A stretch of 64,000 bases of DNA from VXYL01 sp965200375 (GTDB lineage: Bacteria; Pseudomonadota; Gammaproteobacteria; Pseudomonadales; Azotimanducaceae), in the NCBI GenBank assembly GCA_965200375.1, contig OZ241353.1:1488001-1552000 (forward strand), given 5' to 3'. The position numbers were made by a program, and so were the translations under genes. The notes beneath the pieces were generated by a model that saw only the letters and a program-made list of their open reading frames with translations, was not told the DNA's origin and made no database searches. This document shows positions 25,321 through 36,820 of the stretch, piece by piece. Positions within the stretch are counted from its first letter, which is position 1. Each line of letters begins with the position of its first letter.

Positions 25321-26460
25321 ATGAAGTTTCGTACGACCCGCGCCGCGTTGCTGCGCCCGCTGCGCGTGGTGACGGGTGTCGTCGATCGTCGGCACACGCT
25401 GCCGGTGCTGGCGAATCTGCACGTCGAGGCCGGTACCGAAGGGTTGACCCTGCGCGGCACGGACTTGAACGTGGAGATCGTGGCCCGCGTGACGGAGGGA
25501 GTGACGGTCGAGGCGCAGGGGACGACCACGGTGCCAGCGCACAAGCTGGCGGAAATCTGGCAGTCCCTGCCGGAAGCGGCCGAAATCACCGTGGCGCTTG
25601 ACGGGGAACGGGCGGTGCTGCGCGCCGGCCGCAGCCGGTTCGCGCTGGCGACGATTCCCGCCGGCGACTTTCCAGCCGAGAACCAGCTGATCGACCAAGG
25701 GGACAATCAAGAGCCCTCCCGGGAAGGCGTGTCGGTATCGCTGCCCCATGCTGCCCTGCGGCGTCTCTTGGACCGCACCAAGTTCGCCATGGGCGTGCAG
25801 GACGTGCGCTACTACTTGAACGGCCTGTTGCTGGAGGTGACCGCCGAGAGCTTGCGCGCCGCGGCGTCGGACGGGTTTCGCATGGCGCTGTGTACGCTGA
25901 CCGAGGGCGGCGTGGCGGACGTGGACCGGCGACGGCTGATCGTCCCCCGCAAGAGCGTGCAGGACCTGGAGCGGCTGATAGCCGACAGCGACGAGGACGT
26001 TGCCTTGGAGTGCGGCGAGAACACGCTGCGGGCGACCCAAGGCAGCTACACGTTGACAACCAAGCTGGTGGACGGCCAGTACCCGGAGGTGGACCGCCTC
26101 GTGCCCCGAAACACCGTCCACGCCCTCACTGCCGATCGGGACGCGCTTCGGGGAGCGCTGCATCGGACGGCCATCCTGTCCAACGAGAAGTCCCAGGACG
26201 TCCGCCTGCAGCTTGACGGCGAACAGATGACCATTCGCGCCAGCAATCCGGAGCAGGAAGAAGCGGAAGAGACGGTGTCCGTGGAGTTCGACGGCGCCGA
26301 AGTGGAGATCGGGTTCAACGTGCGCTACCTCCAAGACGTGCTGGGCGCCTTGGAGACGGAAAAGGTGAGGATGTCCATGCCGGCGGAAAACAACATCGCC
26401 TTGGTGGAAGGCCCCGGCGACGACGAGGCGCTCTACATCGTCATGCCGCTGCGCCGGTAA
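25321..26460 (+). CDS. dnaN: DNA polymerase III sliding clamp (beta)
   Basis: The 379-residue clamp dimerises around DNA and tethers polymerase III. The three-domain beta-clamp fold is recognisable: domain I with LLRPLRVVTGVVDRRHTLPVLANL, domain II from about residue 130, and the C-terminal DDEALYIVMPLRR ending like the family's conserved YVVMPMRL. A GAGAGGAAG ribosome site precedes the ATG. It lies between dnaA and recF, as expected. Confidence 0.97.
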   Translation: MKFRTTRAALLRPLRVVTGVVDRRHTLPVLANLHVEAGTEGLTLRGTDLNVEIVARVTEGVTVEAQGTTTVPAHKLAEIWQSLPEAAEITVALDGERAVLRAGRSRFALATIPAGDFPAENQLIDQGDNQEPSREGVSVSLPHAALRRLLDRTKFAMGVQDVRYYLNGLLLEVTAESLRAAASDGFRMALCTLTEGGVADVDRRRLIVPRKSVQDLERLIADSDEDVALECGENTLRATQGSYTLTTKLVDGQYPEVDRLVPRNTVHALTADRDALRGALHRTAILSNEKSQDVRLQLDGEQMTIRASNPEQEEAEETVSVEFDGAEVEIGFNVRYLQDVLGALETEKVRMSMPAENNIALVEGPGDDEALYIVMPLRR

Positions 26461-26530
26461 GGAAACAAGGCAGGGCGTAGCGGCCCAAGTTCTTGGGAAA
26501 CGAGACCGGGCGGGGTCTGCGACAGAGCGT

Positions 26531-27601
26531 GTGCTGCTAGAACGGCTCGACGTTCTGAACGTTCGCAACATCGCGAGCGCCCAGCTGACGCTCCACGCCG
26601 GCGTCAACCTGTTCGTCGGGGCCAACGGGGCTGGCAAGACAGCGCTGCTAGAGGCCGTTCATCTCTTGTTCTGCGGCCGGTCCTTCCGCACCAGTCGCTC
26701 GGAGGGCCTCGTGCGGCGGGGCGAGGATCGCCTGAGCGTCGCTGTCCGCGGTCGAGACGAACAGTTGGGTGCCGTGCGGCTGGGCCATCTGCGGGACCGG
26801 GGCCGCGTGGAGCTGCGCCGCAACGGGCAGTCGGTGCGGCAGGCGTCCGCACTGGCAGCACTGTTGCCGATCCAACTCCTGCTGCCGGACCTGGGGGAGC
26901 TGGTGTTCGGCGCTCCCGCCAGTCGACGGCAGTGGTTGGATTGGGGCACGTTCCATAGCCAGCATGACCACGCGGAGACGTTGCGGGCGTACTTGCGGGC
27001 TCTTCGGCACCGGAATGCCCTCCTGCGGCGGGGCGAGCTGGCGACGCTGGCACCGTGGTCCGAGCAGGTGGCAACGCTCGGCGAACGGGTGGCCTTGGTC
27101 CGGCGACAATACTTCGAGCAGGTCGCTCCCACCGTCCACCGCTGCTTAGCCGCCTTGAACGAGGGGATCGCGGTCACCGTGCGCTACGACGCTGGCTGGG
27201 GAGGTGGGGCGTTGGCGTCGGCGCTCGCCGCGAGCACGGAGCGGGATGCGCGCACCGGGGCGACCAGTCCGGGGCCGCATCGGGCGGACCTCCACATCCT
27301 CAGTCATGGCCAGCCCGCGGCGGCGGTGCTGTCGCGTGGCCAGGGCAAGATCGTCGCCAGTGCCCTGCGGCTGGCCCAGGCGCAGCATCTGATGGCGAGC
27401 GCCAAGCCGTCCTTGTTCCTCATCGACGATGTCGGTGCCGAACTCGACGACGATCAGAGCAAGCGCTTCTTCGGGGTCCTCGGCGAGATGGCGTGCCAGA
27501 TCCTAGCCACATCCGTGCGCTTGGACTCGACGCGAGCCCTCCAAGCGCTGCCCACTCGAATGTTCCACGTGGAACATGGGAGAGTCCGAGCAGCGGACTG
27601 A
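26531..27601 (+). CDS. recF: DNA replication and repair protein RecF
   Basis: This SMC-like ATPase loads RecA at gapped DNA. The 356-residue protein has Walker A GANGAGKTALLEAVH (residues about 33-47), the ABC signature LSRGQGKIVASALRLAQ, and Walker B LFLIDDVGAELD. It starts with GTG. The 3' end of the gene carries the parS palindrome (27561-27576), which encodes part of the C-terminal tail MFHVEHG. Confidence 0.96.
   Translation: MLLERLDVLNVRNIASAQLTLHAGVNLFVGANGAGKTALLEAVHLLFCGRSFRTSRSEGLVRRGEDRLSVAVRGRDEQLGAVRLGHLRDRGRVELRRNGQSVRQASALAALLPIQLLLPDLGELVFGAPASRRQWLDWGTFHSQHDHAETLRAYLRALRHRNALLRRGELATLAPWSEQVATLGERVALVRRQYFEQVAPTVHRCLAALNEGIAVTVRYDAGWGGGALASALAASTERDARTGATSPGPHRADLHILSHGQPAAAVLSRGQGKIVASALRLAQAQHLMASAKPSLFLIDDVGAELDDDQSKRFFGVLGEMACQILATSVRLDSTRALQALPTRMFHVEHGRVRAAD
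27561..27576. promoter_or_regulatory. parS: parS centromere-like site
   Basis: TGTTCCACGTGGAACA is a perfect 16-bp palindrome. It matches the ParB-binding parS consensus, with the C/G variant used in Pseudomonas. It lies in the last codons of recF about 4 kb from oriC, in a genome segment that also encodes ParA and ParB. I see no second perfect copy in this window. Confidence 0.9.
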
Positions 27602-27680
27602 CTCGCCCTGCCTTCCCGGGCGTCTTCGACCGAGATCCGCCTTGAGTGCGGGTCCGACAGGCGGTAGGCTACGCACCTGC

Positions 27681-27700
27681 GCTTGGCGGTGCCGCCAAGC
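27681..27700. other. Perfect hairpin between recF and gyrB
   Basis: GCTTGGCGG-TG-CCGCCAAGC has 9-bp perfect arms with a 2-nt spacer, about 80 bp after the recF stop. No T-run follows, so it is not a classical intrinsic terminator. It could be an attenuator, an RNA-processing site or a protein-binding site ahead of gyrB. Confidence 0.4.
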
Positions 27701-27792
27701 ACCAGCGTAGATGCCGTAAGGCATTGACTAAAAAAGAATTTCCTATCTCCGAGCTAGGCAGCGGGATCGCGTGGGGAGACAAGGCAGCAGGC

Positions 27793-30314
<2,522 letters not shown>

Positions 30315-30318
<4 letters not shown>

Positions 30319-30476
30319 CGGTTCAATTTCGAATTGACGTGGCAGATGGCGCACCCGTTCGGCGTTGCTTCGGCATGCGCCCTTTGAGGACGTGCCCCGC
30401 AGCGCGAAATCCGCACCGTTCCGCCGATGGCCCTGGCCACGGTCGAACGCGTGGGATCCGGAAGCGGTACGCTGAG
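30315..30476. repeat. 165-bp-type intergenic repeat, copy C
   Basis: It begins with CTAG at 30315-30318, which contains the gyrB stop. The opening hairpin is TCAATT-TCG-AATTGA, differing from copy B by compensating changes in both arms. TGACGTGGCA, GTTGCTTCGGCATG and TTGAGGACGTGCC blocks follow, with GGAAGCGG near the end. The final boundary is degenerate (CTGAG). It fills most of the gap to the next gene. Confidence 0.65.
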
Positions 30477-30508
30477 GGCGTCTCGCCCGCGAGCGGTGCA
30501 GCAGCGGC

Positions 30509-31789
30509 TCAGCGCGCTGCCGCTCCGAGGAAGTGTTTCTCGAGGTGCAGAAAATGGCGCTCCCAACTCCACTCGCGCATGACGTAGGTTCTGGCCGCGG
30601 CGCCTAGGCGCTGGCGCAGCGCCGGATCGCGCAGCAGGCGCGCGACGGCCCGGGCGAACTCCTGGCCGCTGTCCGCCACCAGCAGATGCTCGCCCGGCGT
30701 CGCCCCGATGCCCTCGTTGGCGACGGACGTAGCCACCACCGCGCGGCCTGCGGCGAAGTACTCGAGGAGCTTGTTCTGCATGCCGGCGCCGGCCTGCATG
30801 GGATCGACGCAAACCGCTGCTCGGCCCATTTCCGTCGCGGGATCCGACACTTCGCCCGTCACCAGGATCCCCTCGCGGCCGTGCAGCGCCAGAATTTCGG
30901 GGCGCGGCAGCCGGCCGACAATCGCGAACGAGGCGCCGGGAACTGCCGTGCGAAGCGCCGACCACGCCTCGCGCACGAACCACAGCGCGGCGCTGACGTT
31001 GGTGTTGGTGGCCATGACGCCGCAGAAGACCAGCCGCAGCGGCACTTCGGCGATGCCCTGGCGCGGGCGGAAGCGGTCCGCATCGACTCCGTGGGGAGCG
31101 AGCACGTGGTTGTCTATCGGCGGCTGCCCGGCGGCCGCGCAGGCGGCGCGAACGGCGGCGACGTCCGCCTCGCCGATCAGCGTGGTGTGCGTGAAGCTTC
31201 GCCACACCTCCGCCTCGTACCGAGCCGTAAGACGGTGTTCAAGGCGGTACAGCCAGCGCTCGAAGGGGCCGAGGGCCTGGGCGGCGATGCGCCGGGTGTT
31301 GAGCGCCTGGGAGACCTGCATGGCCAGATAGGTGGTCGCTGCGCCGCCGAGGCCCCGCGCGGGCTCGGCGCTGCGCAGCGTATAGGCGTAGATCACGTCG
31401 TAGCGGCCGGTTCGGGCCGCTCGGCGCACCGCTCTCCTCAAGGCGCGATTGGCGAACCAGCCCACTTGCACCGGCTTGCGCCGCGCCACGGCGCCGAGGA
31501 CGCCGAGGCAGCGTCGCCACCAAGGCTGCCCGAACAGCGCGACGCGACGGCACCGCGCCGCCATCCAGTCCCGCCAGGGGCCGGCGGGCGTGTCGTCGGT
31601 CAGACTGAACAGATCCACGCGGTGGCCGCGGGCCGCCAGAAACGCCAGCAGGTGCGCCACCGTCATCTGGTCGGCGCGGGTCATGGGCAGTGGGAAACGG
31701 CTGCAGACGACGCCAATGTCCAAGGCGCGCGGTGCCCCGGACACGGCCATGCGCCGTGGGTAGCGGGGATCGTCTACTGGTCGGGTCAT
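30509..31789 (-). CDS. Glycosyltransferase family 4 (XrtA/PEP-CTERM-associated type)
   Basis: The 426-residue GT-B glycosyltransferase starts at the ATG (31787-31789) that overlaps the stop of the heparinase-like gene (ATGA). The N-terminal acceptor domain has DIGVVCSRFPLPMTRADQMTVAHLLAFLAARGH (residues about 23-55). The C-terminal donor domain has FCGVMATNTNVSAALWFV, AVCVDPMQAGAGMQNKLLEYFAAGRAVVAT and a final SWERHFLHLEKH. This pattern is that of the glycosyltransferases found in exopolysaccharide/exosortase clusters. No exosortase is in the window. It is the last gene of the operon. Confidence 0.85.
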   Translation of the reverse strand: MTRPVDDPRYPRRMAVSGAPRALDIGVVCSRFPLPMTRADQMTVAHLLAFLAARGHRVDLFSLTDDTPAGPWRDWMAARCRRVALFGQPWWRRCLGVLGAVARRKPVQVGWFANRALRRAVRRAARTGRYDVIYAYTLRSAEPARGLGGAATTYLAMQVSQALNTRRIAAQALGPFERWLYRLEHRLTARYEAEVWRSFTHTTLIGEADVAAVRAACAAAGQPPIDNHVLAPHGVDADRFRPRQGIAEVPLRLVFCGVMATNTNVSAALWFVREAWSALRTAVPGASFAIVGRLPRPEILALHGREGILVTGEVSDPATEMGRAAVCVDPMQAGAGMQNKLLEYFAAGRAVVATSVANEGIGATPGEHLLVADSGQEFARAVARLLRDPALRQRLGAAARTYVMREWSWERHFLHLEKHFLGAAAR

Positions 31790-33573
31790 GCCCTGGCCAA
31801 CGCGGCCGCGAGGTCTTCCCGCCAAGCCTCGAGGTCCGCCACTGGTGGTTCGCCATCCCACCCCAGCCAGCAGGCGCACCAGCGCGCCTGGCCGCGGACC
31901 TCGGGTGCCACGCGCAGCCGCGATGCGGCGGCAGCGGCACCGTAGCGTGGCCAGTGCTGGGCTGCATGGGGCGCACTGGCGACGCCGGCCAAGATGGCGA
32001 ACACCAGCTCCACCCGCTCCCCGTCGGCAGCATGGACGTAGCGGTGGTTCTCCAATCGCTGCCAGAGCGAGGGAATCAGAAAATCCACCACCGCTTCGCC
32101 GGCGTCGCAGCCGGTCCACAGATCCAGGATCAGCAGGCCCCGCGCCGGGTACAGCGCAAGGCGCCGGGCCACGCGTACGCCAGCCAGTCGATAGCCGTCG
32201 TGCCAGCCGGCGCAGCACAGGGTGCTGCCGCGCTTGGCGGGCCCCGGCAGCGGATAGGCCCGGGCGCGACGGCCGACGCGAAACGAACTCCAGAACTCCG
32301 CCGGCTCGCAGCCGACAAGCCGCGGCCCATTGTGCGCTGCGGCGCTGCGGCAGCGGTCCCGCAAGGGCCCCGCGCCGTAGGTGGCGACGCCGGCGTCCAC
32401 CAGGAAGCGGCGTCCCGCCACCGTCGCCTCGATGGCCAGGAAGTCCGCGTGGGCGTGGGCGGGATTGTCGTCCGGGCCGCAGGCGCCGCAGTCGAACACC
32501 ACCGCGTGGCGGCCGCTGCGCAGCTGCACGTAGCCGGAATGCGGCAGAGCGTAGGTCGCCGCCGTGGTGGCCGGCGAGGACGGCGCGAAGGTCTCCGCCG
32601 CCGGCGCCTCGCCGAGCCAGGCGTCGTTGAACAGCGCGATGTCGCCATCGGGATGGGTGAGCGCGGCGAGCGCCGTGCGCATGGCGCGCAGCCGCTGCGC
32701 TATCGCATCGACCGCCGGCGGCGACAGTACGCCGGCGTCCACCAGCAGCAGCAGGTCGAGCAGCGCCAGCAAGTGGTACATCGGACTGCGCTCGGCATGG
32801 CCGCCGTCGGCAAGCACCTGCTGCGCCACGGCCGCCGGCGCCGCTCGCTGCAGGAAGGCCCAGCGGCGGGGCAGGGCCGGCAGGGCGGCCGCATAGACCG
32901 CGAGCGCGGTCAGGTTCTTCAGCAGGTGGTTGTAGCCGAGGTCCCACTCGAGATTGCCGCGCACGAAGGCGGCGCAGAACCGGATGTGGCCGAGGATCCG
33001 GTCGCGGGCCGGCGTCGGCGGCGGCGCTTGGCGGTCGAACAGGTGCAGCCCCAGCAGCAGGTTCACCAGCCGATGGCTGGCGCAGTAGGGGTTCCAGATG
33101 TCCCGGAACACGCCTCTCGCGGCGAACGGATTCTGGTCCTCCAGGGACGCGACCAGGCTGGCGACGACGCGCAGCGCCGCGGGATCGCCGTCGGCAAGCA
33201 GAGGCGGCGCGTAGCCGAAGCAGCCAAGCGTCATGCGCCAAAGCGCCACGTTGCCCTCGCCGAGCGCCTTGCGCCAGCGCACCTCCTCCACAGTGCCGAA
33301 GTCGACGTCGCGTCCGAGCAGAACGAACCTGCCGCGCAGCATGGCGGCAAGGTGCTGGCCATGCACGGAGCGCTGCCACGGCAGCACGTGGGCCGCCAGC
33401 CGCCGGAGGCGCGGATCCCCGACGTCCGGCAGCGGCAGCCGTCGCGCCACCGCGGCCACCGGTGCCGGCCCCGTGTGGCGCAGCCACAGGAACCGGCCGC
33501 GGCAGGCCAGGCGCCAAGCGATCTGGCGCGGCCTCAGATGCCGCACCGTCCGCCAGGTCCGCAGGACGTTCAC
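31786..33573 (-). CDS. Heparinase II/III family protein
   Basis: The 595-residue protein has the alpha/alpha-toroid N-terminal half (WNPYCASHRLVNLLLGLHLF, NHLLKNLTALAVYAAALPAL) and a C-terminal beta-sandwich. The sandwich carries the family's catalytic-region pattern NPAHAHADFLAIEATVAGRRFLVDAG and a following AAHNGPRL. In polysaccharide clusters, members of this family act as lyases or modify uronic-acid-containing polymers. It is coupled by ATGA to the downstream glycosyltransferase and starts 12 bp after the two-domain oxidoreductase. Confidence 0.85.
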   Translation of the reverse strand: MNVLRTWRTVRHLRPRQIAWRLACRGRFLWLRHTGPAPVAAVARRLPLPDVGDPRLRRLAAHVLPWQRSVHGQHLAAMLRGRFVLLGRDVDFGTVEEVRWRKALGEGNVALWRMTLGCFGYAPPLLADGDPAALRVVASLVASLEDQNPFAARGVFRDIWNPYCASHRLVNLLLGLHLFDRQAPPPTPARDRILGHIRFCAAFVRGNLEWDLGYNHLLKNLTALAVYAAALPALPRRWAFLQRAAPAAVAQQVLADGGHAERSPMYHLLALLDLLLLVDAGVLSPPAVDAIAQRLRAMRTALAALTHPDGDIALFNDAWLGEAPAAETFAPSSPATTAATYALPHSGYVQLRSGRHAVVFDCGACGPDDNPAHAHADFLAIEATVAGRRFLVDAGVATYGAGPLRDRCRSAAAHNGPRLVGCEPAEFWSSFRVGRRARAYPLPGPAKRGSTLCCAGWHDGYRLAGVRVARRLALYPARGLLILDLWTGCDAGEAVVDFLIPSLWQRLENHRYVHAADGERVELVFAILAGVASAPHAAQHWPRYGAAAAASRLRVAPEVRGQARWCACWLGWDGEPPVADLEAWREDLAAALARA

Positions 33574-33585
33574 GGTGCGCTGCGG

Positions 33586-35808
33586 TCATGGCGCATGGAC
33601 CGCCACCTGCTCTTCGGCAGCCACCGAGTCCAGGGCGGCGAGGGTCGCGGCGCTGGCGTTCAGCTGTTCGGCGAGGGGCACGGGCGGGGGGCCGCCGGCC
33701 GCGACGGCTGCCACGAACGCCGCTAGCTCGGTGCGGTGGCCCTTGTCCTGGCGCTGCCGGCGCCGTTGGCGGCGGCCCTTGCGCCACAGCGACAGACGCC
33801 GAAAGTCCTCGATCCGGGCGAGATCGCCGCCGGCGTAGGCTTCGATCAGCTCCTTGCCGGAAGCCGGGGACCCCGAGGCCGTGTAGAAGACGGTGGCCAG
33901 GCTGTCGTTGTTCAGCCGCAAGACGATCGTGGCGTCCTCGCACAGGCCGTTTGCAGCGGCCGGTACCGCCTGCGCCTGCACCGACGCCACCCGCGCACCG
34001 CCGAGAAACGCGCCCAGGTCGATGAAGTGGCAGGCTTCGCCGAGGAGCCGCCCGCCGCCTTCGTCCGCCCGGCCTTGCCAGCTGCCGGCCGGCAGCGGCC
34101 CGGCGTTTACGCGCATCAGCACATGGCGGGGGCCCGGGCTTGCCGTCAGGTGCGCCTTGGCGGCCAGCGCCAGCGGCGCGAAGCGGCGGTTGAAACCCAC
34201 CAGCAGGAACGCTGCGGATGCCTCGGCGGCGGCGGCCACATCCCGGAGCTCCTGCCAGTTCAGCGCCAGCGGCTTTTCCACGAATACCGGCTTGCCGGCG
34301 GCCAACGCCCGCGTCGTCTGGCTGGCGTGCAAGCTGTGCGGGGCAGCGACCACCACCGCGTCGATGTCTTCATCCTCGAATATCTCGTCGGCATCGGCCG
34401 TCGCCCGGCGAAAGCCCAGCCGCCGCTGCGTGTGCGCCGCGGAAAGGCCCCGGGCCGTCGCCACCGTATGCAGCTCGCAGGCGGGCAGCTTCGCCAGAAT
34501 CGGCAGCAGCACCGAGCGGGCGTGGTCGCCGGCGCCGATGACGCCTAGGCGGCAGCGCGCCGCGGGCCGCCTGGGCAGCGAGGGTTTGGCCGCCTCCGGG
34601 TGGGGTTTGCAGGAGCCTTCAGCGGGGGTGCGCGAGGGGGCACCCCTCGCAGGCGGAGAATCCCCCGGCGCCGGCGTATCCGCGTACTTGAGCAGCACGC
34701 CGAGGTGCGGCTCCTGGCCGGCGATGGTTGCGTAGGCCGCCGGCGCGTCCTCGAAGCCGAAGCGGTGCGTGGTGAGCGCCGCAGGGTCGAGGCGTCGGGC
34801 CGAGCCTGGTCGCATTGCCGCTAGGGCCGCGGCCAGGTTGGCCGTCTCCGTCCAGCGCACGTAGCCCGGCGGGTAGCGGAAGCCGTGGTTCTCGTAGTCC
34901 TCGTCGTAGCGGCCCGGCCCGTAGGAGCGGCACACCACCACCGTGAGCTCCTTGTTCATGTACTCGCGGTAGGGAAACGACGTGCCAGTGTTTCCAACCA
35001 CGGCGATTACCGCCCGGTCCCCGGCGACCTCCGCTGCGGTCTCGAAGGGCAGGCTGGAGGTGGTCGCCGCGGCGATGACGACGGCGTCGCAGCCGATGCC
35101 GCCGGTCGCCTCCGCCGCGACGGCGCCGGCATCCTGTTCGTCTAGCTTGCATGCGGCGTTGGCGCCGAGACGGGTCGCCAACGCCAGGCGTTCGGCGTCG
35201 AAGTCCAGCGCCAGCACCCGTACGCCGGACAGCGCCAGCAGCTGCGCCGCCAGCTGGCCAACCAGGCCAACGCCGACCACGGCGCACCAGGCCCCGAGGG
35301 CAGGCCGCGACTGGCGTACCGCGTGCAGGGCCACGGCGCATACCGTGGCATAGCAGGCTTCCTCGTCCGCTACGTCGGTCGGCACCGCAGCCGCCAGATT
35401 GGCCGGCACCAGGTTCAGCTCCGCGTGGTTGGCTACGCCGGCGCCGGCGACGGCGACCCGCTGCCCAGCGCTGTAGCGGCCCTCGAGGCCAGCGCCGACG
35501 CCCGCGACCACGCCGGCGGCCGAGTAGCCGAGCGCCAGCGGCTGGTCGAGGCGGGCGCGGGCCGTCCTGGCCGCCGCGGCTAGGCCGTCGCGCTTGACCT
35601 TGGCAAGCGTCTGCCGCAGGAGGTCCGGACGCGCCCGCGCCTTGGCAAGCAGGTTCTGCCTGGCGAAGCCAACGGCAAGACGTTCGGTGCCGGCGGACAC
35701 CAGCGAGGCGCGGGTGTGCACCAGCAGGCGACCGGGCCGCAGCGCTGGCGGCGGCACCTCGGCGACCGCCAGCTCGCCGCTTCTGGCATCGAGAACGAGC
35801 TGCTTCAC
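33586..35808 (-). CDS. Two-domain oxidoreductase: zinc-type dehydrogenase plus Gfo/Idh/MocA
   Basis: The 740-residue fusion has an N-terminal medium-chain dehydrogenase-like domain (VSAGTERLAVGFARQNLLAKA, VGVGLVGQLAAQLLALSGVRVLALD, CRSYGPGRYDEDYE). A C-terminal Gfo/Idh/MocA domain follows (RLGVIGAGDHARSVLLP; FVEKPLALNWQEL). This fusion is usual beside heparinase genes in polysaccharide clusters, probably making or modifying a sugar nucleotide. The linker (around residues 380-398) is partly encoded by a palindromic repeat (34613-34652). The GTG start overlaps the egtD stop (GTGA). Confidence 0.88.
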   Translation of the reverse strand: MKQLVLDARSGELAVAEVPPPALRPGRLLVHTRASLVSAGTERLAVGFARQNLLAKARARPDLLRQTLAKVKRDGLAAAARTARARLDQPLALGYSAAGVVAGVGAGLEGRYSAGQRVAVAGAGVANHAELNLVPANLAAAVPTDVADEEACYATVCAVALHAVRQSRPALGAWCAVVGVGLVGQLAAQLLALSGVRVLALDFDAERLALATRLGANAACKLDEQDAGAVAAEATGGIGCDAVVIAAATTSSLPFETAAEVAGDRAVIAVVGNTGTSFPYREYMNKELTVVVCRSYGPGRYDEDYENHGFRYPPGYVRWTETANLAAALAAMRPGSARRLDPAALTTHRFGFEDAPAAYATIAGQEPHLGVLLKYADTPAPGDSPPARGAPSRTPAEGSCKPHPEAAKPSLPRRPAARCRLGVIGAGDHARSVLLPILAKLPACELHTVATARGLSAAHTQRRLGFRRATADADEIFEDEDIDAVVVAAPHSLHASQTTRALAAGKPVFVEKPLALNWQELRDVAAAAEASAAFLLVGFNRRFAPLALAAKAHLTASPGPRHVLMRVNAGPLPAGSWQGRADEGGGRLLGEACHFIDLGAFLGGARVASVQAQAVPAAANGLCEDATIVLRLNNDSLATVFYTASGSPASGKELIEAYAGGDLARIEDFRRLSLWRKGRRQRRRQRQDKGHRTELAAFVAAVAAGGPPPVPLAEQLNASAATLAALDSVAAEEQVAVHAP
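34613..34652. repeat. Palindromic in-gene repeat, oxidoreductase linker copy
   Basis: These 40 bp have the same core as the yidD and gyrB copies. One loop base differs (GCGAGGGG-GCA-CCCCTCGC) and there is a C-to-T change near the start. It encodes ARGAPSRTPAEGS in the interdomain linker, the same frame as in yidD. Confidence 0.88.
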
Positions 35809-36815
35809 GCCGGCCCGGCCCGCAGCAGCAGCACCATGAAGTAGCGGCGCGGATCCGTCCACAAGTCCAGACACTCGAAACCGGCCGCCCGCGCCTTGGC
35901 AACGAATTCGTCCGGCGCGTACTTGTAGGAGTTCTCGGTGTGCAGGGCCTCCCCGCGGGCGAACGCCACCTGCTTGCCGCCCACGCGGACCACCTGGTCG
36001 CGCCGTGCGTCCAGGTACATTTCGATGCGGCCGGCGTCGGCGTTGTAGACGGCGCGGTGGTCGAAGCCGTCCGGGTCGAAGTCGGCGCCGACCGCGGCGT
36101 TGACGTGGCGCAGCAGGTTGAGGTTGAAGCGGGCCGTGACGCCGGCCGCATCGTTGTAGGCGCGGCGGAGCACGTCGTGTGCCTTCTTCGCGTCCACGCC
36201 CAGCACAAGGCAGCCGCCGGGCCCGAGCGTTCGCGCCACCGCGGCCAGGAAGGCCTCCGCGCCAGCCGGGTCGAAGTTGCCGATGCTGGATCCCGGGAAG
36301 AAGCCAATGCGCGGCAGCCCGGCGGTGGGCGGCGGCAGCGGGAACGGCGCGGTGTAGTCCGCGCAAGTCGGGTAGACGGCGACGCCCGGATAGTCGTCGA
36401 AGATGGCCTGCGCCGCCGCGGCCAGGTGTTCCTTGGAAATGTCCACCGGCACGTAGGCCGCCGGGCGGCATGCGTCCAGCAGCAGGCGCACCTTGGCGCT
36501 GCTGCCGCTGCCGTATTCCACCAGACAGCCTCGAGCCGTCACCCGGCGGGCGATGGCCGTGCTGTTGGCGCGCAGAATCGCGACCTCCGTGCGCGTCAGG
36601 TAGTACTCGGGCAACCGCGTGATGACGTCGAACAGCCGCGAACCCGCGGAGTCGTAGAAGTATTTGGCGGGAATGGCCTTGCGCGGCTGGCGCAGTCCAT
36701 GCAGGACCTCCGCAGCCATGTTCGGCCGCGCCGGGCTGCAATCGAACATCTCGAACCGAGCAGTGCCGTCGGCGCTGGCCGCCGGCGCGGCGCGTCGCGC
36801 TTCGGAGCAGGACAC
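35805..36815 (-). CDS. egtD: L-histidine N(alpha)-methyltransferase EgtD
   Basis: EgtD trimethylates histidine to hercynine, the first step of ergothioneine synthesis. The 336-residue protein has the family landmarks PAKYFYDSAGSRLFDVITRLPEYYLTRTE (residues about 38-66), LVEYGSGSSAKVRLLLDA, FFPGSSIGNFDP and a C-terminal TENSYKY segment. The GTG at 36813-36815 is used, 5 bp after the egtB stop. Its stop overlaps the start of the polysaccharide-type oxidoreductase gene, placing both pathways on one transcript. Confidence 0.95.
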   Translation of the reverse strand: MSCSEARRAAPAASADGTARFEMFDCSPARPNMAAEVLHGLRQPRKAIPAKYFYDSAGSRLFDVITRLPEYYLTRTEVAILRANSTAIARRVTARGCLVEYGSGSSAKVRLLLDACRPAAYVPVDISKEHLAAAAQAIFDDYPGVAVYPTCADYTAPFPLPPPTAGLPRIGFFPGSSIGNFDPAGAEAFLAAVARTLGPGGCLVLGVDAKKAHDVLRRAYNDAAGVTARFNLNLLRHVNAAVGADFDPDGFDHRAVYNADAGRIEMYLDARRDQVVRVGGKQVAFARGEALHTENSYKYAPDEFVAKARAAGFECLDLWTDPRRYFMVLLLRAGPA

Positions 36816-36820
36816 GCCGT

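Noticed and set aside
30509..33943. A single minus-strand open frame of over 1100 codons
   Set aside because: Only its last 426 codons (glycosyltransferase) look like protein. The rest is out of frame with the heparinase-like gene, which is clearly real in its own frame.
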